Source: Leuctra nigra (lineage: Eukaryota; Arthropoda; Insecta; Plecoptera; Leuctridae). From it: a stretch of DNA of 64,000 nt. The stretch covers positions 15,779,705-15,843,704 of the forward strand of contig OW203769.1 in NCBI GenBank assembly GCA_934045905.1. The letters run 5' to 3'. Positions 57,791 to 64,000 of the stretch are shown one piece after another; position 1 is the first letter of the stretch; every line of letters begins with the position of its first letter. The translations under genes were made by a program, and so were the position numbers. Below the pieces are notes generated by a model. That model saw only the letters and a list, made by a program, of their open reading frames with translations. It was not told the origin of the DNA and searched no databases.

Positions 57791-58325
57791 ATGTCTGGAT
57801 GCTGCGCGGGATCATTAACAGATCTTCAGGATGTGTTAATGAGCTCCAAGTGACATGTGGTCGTCAGCTTTAAGACTGCCGGGGGTGGGGGGGGGGGGGG
57901 GGGGTTCAACCCACACGTCAAGCTTCACAGAGCAGTCGACAAACCTTACTTGTTCATTTAATTTTAGTCTTACAAACTAAATTTATTTCCAATCTCTTAA
58001 AAAAATAAATGTTTTTCAATATTTTTTTAGGAACCCTTTTACATGTTTGTGTTCCAAATTATGTTAAAAATATCTGAACATATAAATTATACGATACGAT
58101 ATTACGATATACCGTATCTTATCTGTACTTCAGGAGTAGATGGCCGGAAGTCCATTTTATGATTCTTGAGTTAGCTCAAAAACTAGTAATTCTTCCTTCG
58201 TCCAATAATTAATTGTTAATAATGTCAAATTGTAATTTTTTTTATTTGTTGACATTTATTTCTTTTTACATGATTTTAAATGAGTGCAACGCAATGGACT
58301 TAGGGCCTTGTACGTCTGAGGTAGA
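57791..58325. other. Non-coding with poly-G
   Basis: Poly-G at about 57886-57903. The rest is AT-rich with nothing recognised. Confidence 0.4.
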
Positions 58326-58447
58326 GGGGCCTATTCTACAACTTTAAAATTCCCAATTCTAATGGAATTCGATTTCATTCAATGGTAATCCTTATGGCCA
58401 CCGGATTCCATCAGAATGGAATTGGGAAAACTCTAGAATAGGGCCCC
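58326..58447. mobile_element. Fold-back, GGGGCCTATTCTA-ended family
   Basis: The left end GGGGCCTATTCTACAACTTT and the right end AACTCTAGAATAGGGCCCC are inverted repeats. The inner TTCCCAATTCTAATGGAATTC pairs with the complement at 58410-58425. Same family as 241-363. Confidence 0.8.
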
Positions 58448-58472
58448 AGATACGACATACGACATGAATATG

Positions 58473-58496
58473 CCCCCCCCCCCCCCCCCCCCCCCC
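58473..58496. repeat. Poly-C tract (24 bp)
   Basis: Twenty-four uninterrupted C. Confidence 0.95.
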
Positions 58497-59079
58497 ACCA
58501 TGCTAGGAAGCGACGTGTTGTGTTTTGGCAACGTATCATAACTCTGCGTGTGAAATGAAGGAAGACATGTTCACTGGAACCTGTTGCCGTGGCTCACATG
58601 TTCGAGCCCAGGATTGTCTCACCAAGTCATAAACTCCGCCGCGGACATGTTAGTTCCAACATCGTAAACTAGTCGATCACAAGGCGCTGTCATAAACCAA
58701 CATTCCACCTTGAATCCGGAGGAAACCATGCGGAGGCTGCAGAGGACCAGAGCTTAGTGAAGATCGCAAGCGAAGTCGATTCAGATTCGATTCTTCTGTT
58801 TGATTTTGACACGGAATTTGCAGCAGCGAAAAATCTATTTTCTGTTTGGAATTCCTGTTTTCCACGCTAATTTTGGCTATTTTTCTAGCACTACCTCCAT
58901 TTTACCCCATAACAACAGAGGAGCAAAGGAAATCCACATTGCAGCATTTTATTGGCGATTGTATTTTGGCATTTGCCCTCAGGCGCTGAAAGGTCATCTT
59001 CAAAGTATAGTGAACCATCAATCTACAATTATACTCAAAAGTGAAATACGCGAGTGAAATAGTAAATACCTATTGTTGA
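58497..59079. other. Non-coding
   Basis: An open frame at 58800-59057 shows no recognised domain. Nothing else recognised. Confidence 0.35.
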
Positions 59080-59255
59080 CGCCATCTTGATCACCAAATA
59101 ACTGTCATTCTGTGCCTTTTGGTCAGTTAGGCTCTGGAGAAATCTTTACGCAAAAATACATCGATTTACCTACATTTATAAGTTAAATCCGTGGTTAAAT
59201 CTGACCCGTCAACGTGCCAACATAATGTCAGTCCTCGGAAGAAAATGTATATTTT
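59080..59255 (-). repeat. Dispersed repeat C, copy 3 (diverged)
   Basis: Reverse complement of the middle of 6487-6800. GACGCCATCTTGAT, ATCGATTTACCT, CTGACCCGTCAACGTGCCAA and AGTCCTCGG match in order. Confidence 0.65.
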
Positions 59256-59300
59256 TTCTATTGCTCACAATAACTCGATTGTGTCAGCGTCCCATAGGGT

Positions 59301-60165
59301 AGTTGCACCATTCTGGTACGGAACAGGTTGGGTGAGTGGTTAACGCTCTGAACTTGTATTCTGGAGGCCCGTGTTCGATTCCCGCGGTCGTCATTCCTGA
59401 CTGGGGTTTTTTCGTGGTTTCCCCTCAGTCGATATGCAAATGCTGGGAAGGTACCCTCCTAATAGGTCACGACCGCCTCCTTCCCACCTTCCATCCTTAC
59501 CTACTCTTCACCATCATCTCCCAATCATCATCATAATCATTCAACCGTCGCCATTAGCCACGCTGCAGAACAATGCGACGTTAAGCCCCAGACAAAAAAA
59601 ACATTCTGGTTGCTACGGTAACAGACCACAATCTTGTTATTTTGTTGGGGGACAGGCAACTTTCAAATAGTTTAATCGTATTTTAAATACAGTTGAAAGT
59701 CCCCCAGTGAGATGTTGGTCAGCTGTGAGAAATATTGCCCGTGCAATTGACGAATGCATTTCACTCCGCTCGACCCGGCTGCGTGTGTATAGACGAACCA
59801 GTCCGGTGGGGCTATTGGCACGCATGATTCATGAGGCCGTGAAACTCGCGGGCAGAACACAAGACTGCGCATGCGCTCTGCGATGTCATTAATAATATTC
59901 CCGTCAGACATCCCGACCACGAGCTAGACCCGATCTGCACGGAGCAGACCGAGAGACAGGGTTATACTAGTCGGGGTGGAGAACACTAGCTAACTAAACT
60001 GGAAATAACTGGGGATATTTGCTTTCAGTAAATGAGTAATGAAAAATTATTTCTTGATATTTTGTATGTGATCTCTGTCTTTTTTAAACTATTGAAAAAT
60101 TGCCTGTCCCCACCAAAATAAACAAGATTGGGGTATGTTACCATAGCAACCAGTGTGATGCAACT
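59301..60165. mobile_element. DNA element with about 80-bp inverted ends, carrying a nested SINE
   Basis: The left end is AGTTGCACCATTCTGGT (59301-59317), continued after the SINE at 59611 with TGCTACGGTAACAGACC to GGGACAGGCAACTTTCAAAT at about 59648-59667. The right end (60085-60165) is the complement, TTGCCTGTCCCC...GGTTACCATAGCAACCAGTG-like. The interior of about 410 bp is GC-rich but encodes nothing recognised. Confidence 0.75.
59318..59601 (+). mobile_element. tRNA-derived SINE (family 1), complete, with 9-bp target duplication
   Basis: Flanked by CATTCTGGT at 59309-59317 and 59602-59610. The head ACGGAACAGGTTGGGTGAGT contains the A-box, the B-box is GTTCGATTCCC near 59374, and the body has CCCTCAGTCGATATGC, CTCCTAATAGGTCACGACC and CTCCCAATCATCATCAT. 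The 3' end is GACGTTAAGCCCCAGACAAAAAAAA. The short A tail and target duplication show insertion by LINE machinery. Confidence 0.93.
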
Positions 60166-60467
60166 AAACATATTACTTCTAGATGTTTTACTTGGTTCTT
60201 AAATAAAATGTAAGATATTTTTCGATTCAAGTTATACACTGAATTACCCGAACCTTTTTTTAATAGCCGATTTTTGAATTACTAAAGAGAGGTACTACAT
60301 CGTGTTTCAATAATTCCCCCCCAAAAAATAAAATAATTGGCTCTTGACTTTAGTAAAGGTTCATTGAATGAATTATTACAAAATCAAAGAAACAATCGAG
60401 GGCATTTGACCCTTTGACCCCCCTCCCCCTTCCAAATCGCTGCAATTAATATCCTTCTACTTTCCTA
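60166..60467. other. Non-coding
   Basis: AT-rich, nothing recognised. Confidence 0.4.
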
Positions 60468-60564
60468 GGGCCCTAATCTATAACTTTATAATTCCCGATT
60501 TTGCAATTACACCGAATCGGATTCCGGCAGAATCGGGAAATATAAAGTTACATAATAGTGTGGC
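60468..60564. mobile_element. Fold-back, GGGCCCTAATCTA-ended family
   Basis: GGGCCCTAATCTATAACTTT pairs with AAAGTTACATAATAGTGTGGCC. The inner TTCCCGATT pairs with AATCGGGAA, and GAATC/GATTC form the apex. Confidence 0.75.
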
Positions 60565-61782
60565 CTTGGGAGGTATTGAGAACTCAACACATATTTTCAA
60601 TATTTACCTCATAAAATGTAGTAGAAAGGGTTCATGAGTCGCGTTATCTTCGCCAAGTGTAATGCGGCCGCAATAAAAAGCAGCTAATCCAGACGTCAGC
60701 CTCGTTATTGAAAATTACTCGAACGTTCGATCTCGTTCAAACAAAGCTCTCGTAATTGTTTATCATGCGAGATCGCAGCGCTGTGATTGGCCGGCCGCGA
60801 GAACCGCGTGCTCTGATTGGCCGACACGAGCACAGCGGGAAGGTTTGATTAATGGAACAGAACAATGCAGCTTCGAGATGATCTCAGATCAAGGTCATGA
60901 AGACAACATGCTGGACCTTAGAATATTAAAACATACACTTTTTTCTTTATTAGGTATTTATAGATTTTTGTATTATGCATATAGTTACCCAGTTATGTCT
61001 GTCTGTCTGTCTGTCTGTCTGTCTTATTTGAACGATATCAAATAACGATCAAATAACGATACGTTATCAAATAACTATATCACAGTACGCAACTGGATTT
61101 AGTACAATAATTAAAAAATTTCAGAAAGTATTTAAAAATTAACACAAAAACATACATCAAGGGCATAAAAAAGTTTACGGTATATGCAATTACAAAATAG
61201 AGGGGCCTAAACCATATCCTGCGGGGGCCCCAAATCTGAAGCAACGCCACTGGGATGAAAGACAGAGAATGAGAGATGCAATCCTGTAAGTGCGAGCAAG
61301 ACAATGCGTGTGCTGCGGGCTGCGTCTTCAGGGGCCGACATGTCACGGAATCAGTTCCGAGAACACGCTGTCATGTCGTGACGTCACAGTCCCACGTGAC
61401 ATTACTGTGACGTCATACCATGACATTTGCTCGGCCCGCGGGGATGGTTCATTAGGGGAGGTTCAAAGTAATTGATCAGACACTAGACCTTGATAGCTGT
61501 CATGGGGAACTCATTTCAATGTGATTCGAATTGAAAAAATTTATAATTAATACAATTTTCAATATAAAACAGAGAGAGTTGGTCCTCTTGAACGTTCTTG
61601 ACTTGAAGGACCCGGTTTCAATTTCTGTTCTCAATTGTATTAATTTCTTTCAAATTTTCGCTCAACCCCCCCCCCCCCCCCTCTCCCCCCGAATCAAAAT
61701 CAAACGTTAAAATCATTATTGAGAATGTTCTTATAGAGTGTAAATGTAAATCAAAGCCAAACATTGGAAGAAAAGAAATGTA
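60565..61782. other. Non-coding with GTCT microsatellite and poly-C
   Basis: A (GTCT)n run lies at about 60995-61023. ATTGGCCG words at 60786 and 60816 lie in GC-rich sequence. A palindrome-rich patch of GACATGTCA/TGTCATGTCGTGACGTCAC type lies at 61335-61430. Poly-C at about 61666-61681. No gene recognised. Confidence 0.4.
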
Positions 61783-62020
61783 GGGTACAGGGAAAGAACG
61801 CTATGAGTCACATTGATGAAACTGAGATAAACGATTTCTATGTTGAAACTTGTATTGATCTTCCTCTTCCATACAAATCGATATTTCAATAGCGTTTTTC
61901 AAGACCTTGTGGCAATATTTTCTAAAAGCTGAGAGTATATTCGGAAAGCTCATAAAAATCACTGCAAGATTAAACTCATTTTTTCCACAAATGGACTTAT
62001 AGCGTTCTTTCCCTGTACCC
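61783..62020. mobile_element. MITE with GGGTACAGGGAAAGAACGCT ends
   Basis: A perfect inverted repeat of about 22 bp at each end (GGGTACAGGGAAAGAACGCT / AGCGTTCTTTCCCTGTACCC), with a 195-bp AT-rich interior and no gene. Confidence 0.88.
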
Positions 62021-62740
62021 TTGAAATGCTTTAGTTACACGGCAGTATATAATAACATTAGTCGCCAAGGGCAACGTAAACATGCTGGACCAGCATCTTC
62101 ATCGAGATTCACGACACTCAAGACGTAAGCCCGGTCGTAATCTGTTGTAATTACAAGACGGGGTCTTAGCGGGGCAGCAAACTTGCTGTCGGGGGGTTGT
62201 AAGCGTCCCAGCCCTTGAGAACTATAGTTTATCACACAAACCAGCCGCAAACAATCGCAACATGGCCGACGACGAGGATGGCGACATAAAATCAAATGGT
62301 CCAGAGAGAGATGATCATAACGGACGTTATTGGATGCTGCGCTAAGTGAATTGCCGAGATCATTTCGTAGCTTGCCTTTTGGTATGTTGTACGGGCCAGA
62401 CGATTTCACTGAAGCTGGATTTGACACAATTCAAGAATTACCTCAATAGGTTTTACCGACACCATTTTGATTGGTTGAAAAATTATAATGTTCTACTGAT
62501 GGATTTAAAAGATAACTAATTTATTAAGAGGAGGGTTAAGATCGAAATCCGTAATTATTAAAATTGTGAACGTCTCCTTCACCTTGAAGAAATCAAAATA
62601 AAGCCACAAATTGTGTAGAAGGACTGATATTTGTCAGTGACTTCTTTTCATAAAACATTTCTTCTCAAATTATGAACCAATAGTACCAAATATTACCAAT
62701 AGTGGGTATGTAGATAGTATAGTTTTTTTAGAGTTGAGAG
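62021..62740. other. Non-coding; one 130-codon open frame
   Basis: A minus-strand open frame at 62035-62427 has no recognised domain or codon pattern. It begins just after the MITE end and may be chance. Confidence 0.25.
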
Positions 62741-62931
62741 AATAGACCAATTCAGAAATTATCTGGATGGCTCTGGATTCTAACGAATTTCACATGCAGT
62801 ATGATTTTCCAGATGTGTATTCTTGTTGTAACCCATTGTTATAAAACGCGAACAGATAACTAGAAAACCAAACTGCATATGAATATATTAAGAAACCAGA
62901 GCCACCCGGATATTTTCTGAATTGGTCTATT
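62741..62931. mobile_element. Fold-back with AATAGACCAATTCAGAAA ends
   Basis: AATAGACCAATTCAGAAATT pairs with TTTTCTGAATTGGTCTATT, and GGCTCTGG pairs with CCAGAGCC. CACATGCAGTA and TGCATATG recall the 19144-19478 family. Confidence 0.85.
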
Positions 62932-64000
62932 CAACATGTTTCAAGATCGACAATACATCGTCCAATTCACCTTTGTCTTTGTGAACTTCACCGGGCCGTG
63001 TCTTACTTTGAACCTCCACAAAATAGAAACGTGCTGTCTGTTTACCATCACAAAAGATTGTTTTTCTCCATAATTCCCAGTCGTTTTTCCGGCCGGCAAC
63101 GCGCCCCGTGGTTGTATGTGGAACTGATCAGCGAGCCAGCGAGGCGTGCACCATTCCCCTTCTATCCCTCGGTTCCCACGGGACATCTGACGCAATGATA
63201 TGGGCGAGCCCGAGACGGGAAGAAACGGTCCGGAAACTTCTCCCGAAATTCCTCCCTCCAAATCGTCCCTAGGGACGTTTGACCTACGAGTTAAAGCCAA
63301 CTTCCGAGGGGGGGGGGGGGGGAAACCTACTTTAGGGGACCAATTTTTGTCTCTCCAACAAAAAAGGGCTATCGACAGTTTGGAAACAATATCGTTGACG
63401 ATATATTGTTGTTAGACTTCGGACTTTGGCTTTTATTTATGTTAATGTTATGGCTTTAGGGAAATGTCCGTATAGAATGACGGGCGGAAAAGAGAAATTC
63501 TAGACAAATTTGACGCTGAGAAATGGTGGTAAAAGTATAAAGTTTGTGGAAGAGCGATGTTATTTTTAAGCGCTGCTGGGTATGAAGTTTTATCTTCTTC
63601 GGGATGTCAGATGCCAGGGAAAGTCGCTGGAGGAAAGTACTTTTTTCAGCTCCATTCGGTTCGTTGAAATTGCATTCTGAATATCCGTGACGATTGAATG
63701 TTACCGCCAAGATCATCTATCACCAGAGTGCGCTTAAGTCGAATAGTGCCCAACTTTTACGGTACTCAAGAGTTGACGACAGGACTTGGATGTGAATTGA
63801 TAAATACACACACTTATAGGGGGTTTCATACGTGATAAAATATTTTGTATTGCCCTTGATTGTGTCGAAAACGAATAGGTTCTTCGGGTAGAGGGCTATT
63901 TTGTAATTTTTTAATGACATGTTTTAAAAATGTCGATTATTTTGTAATTTGTATTGACTAATTTTGTTTTAAATCGAAACCATATTTCGAAGTTGCGCTG
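62932..64000. other. Non-coding to the window end, with poly-G
   Basis: A GC-rich stretch at 63090-63300 has short open frames on both strands but no recognised domain. Poly-G at about 63309-63322. Nothing else recognised. Confidence 0.35.

Noticed and set aside
62035..62427. 130-codon minus-strand open frame
   Set aside because: No recognised domain, no splice or start context. Kept only as a note.

Overview
This window is eukaryotic, AT-rich and intron-bearing, and most of it is repeats. The sequence suggests an arthropod, most likely an insect. Two exons encode the first immunoglobulin domain of an UNC-5-type netrin receptor. The mobile elements are of kinds common in insects: Penelope-like, jockey-like LINE, tRNA-derived SINE, Helitron-like, and many fold-back MITEs. 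Long poly-C/poly-G tracts recur across the window. A hemipteran with a large repeat-rich genome would fit, but that placement is an inference.

Layout. 1-7.9 kb: dispersed repeats and fold-back elements, including a palindrome of about 400 bp at 1.2-1.6 kb. 8.06-10.8 kb: a satellite array of 125- and 105-bp units, preceded by a short 41-45 bp tandem repeat. 11-28 kb: non-coding DNA with MITEs, two copies each of two dispersed repeats, poly-C/G tracts and one 5'-truncated LINE tail (26.7-27.2 kb). 28.9-30.3 kb: a tRNA-like sequence and the two UNC-5 exons on the minus strand. The second of these exons is followed, on its 5' side, by two tandem partial copies of its own 5' half. 30.6-40.7 kb: SINEs, fold-backs and a cluster of Helitron-like elements, two of them nested in older repeats. 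40.8-51.8 kb: an 11-kb block bounded by inverted repeats of about 465 bp. It holds an intact-looking eight-exon gene for a Mutator-like (MULE) transposase fused to a YqaJ-type PD-(D/E)XK nuclease, with degraded jockey-like and Penelope-like fragments behind it. 51.8-64 kb: non-coding DNA with MITEs, SINEs (one with a clear 9-bp target-site duplication) and fold-backs.

The most interesting locus is the transposase-nuclease gene. Every predicted intron has GT/AG borders and compatible phase. Candidate residues for the DDE triad, the C-x2-H motif and the nuclease centre are all present. The long inverted repeats and a locally distinct short-motif composition suggest that the whole 11 kb could be one large mobile unit with later insertions. 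Second is the in-frame tandem duplication of part of the UNC-5 exon. Splice models were derived by eye from frames and consensus sites. No database search or alignment was run.
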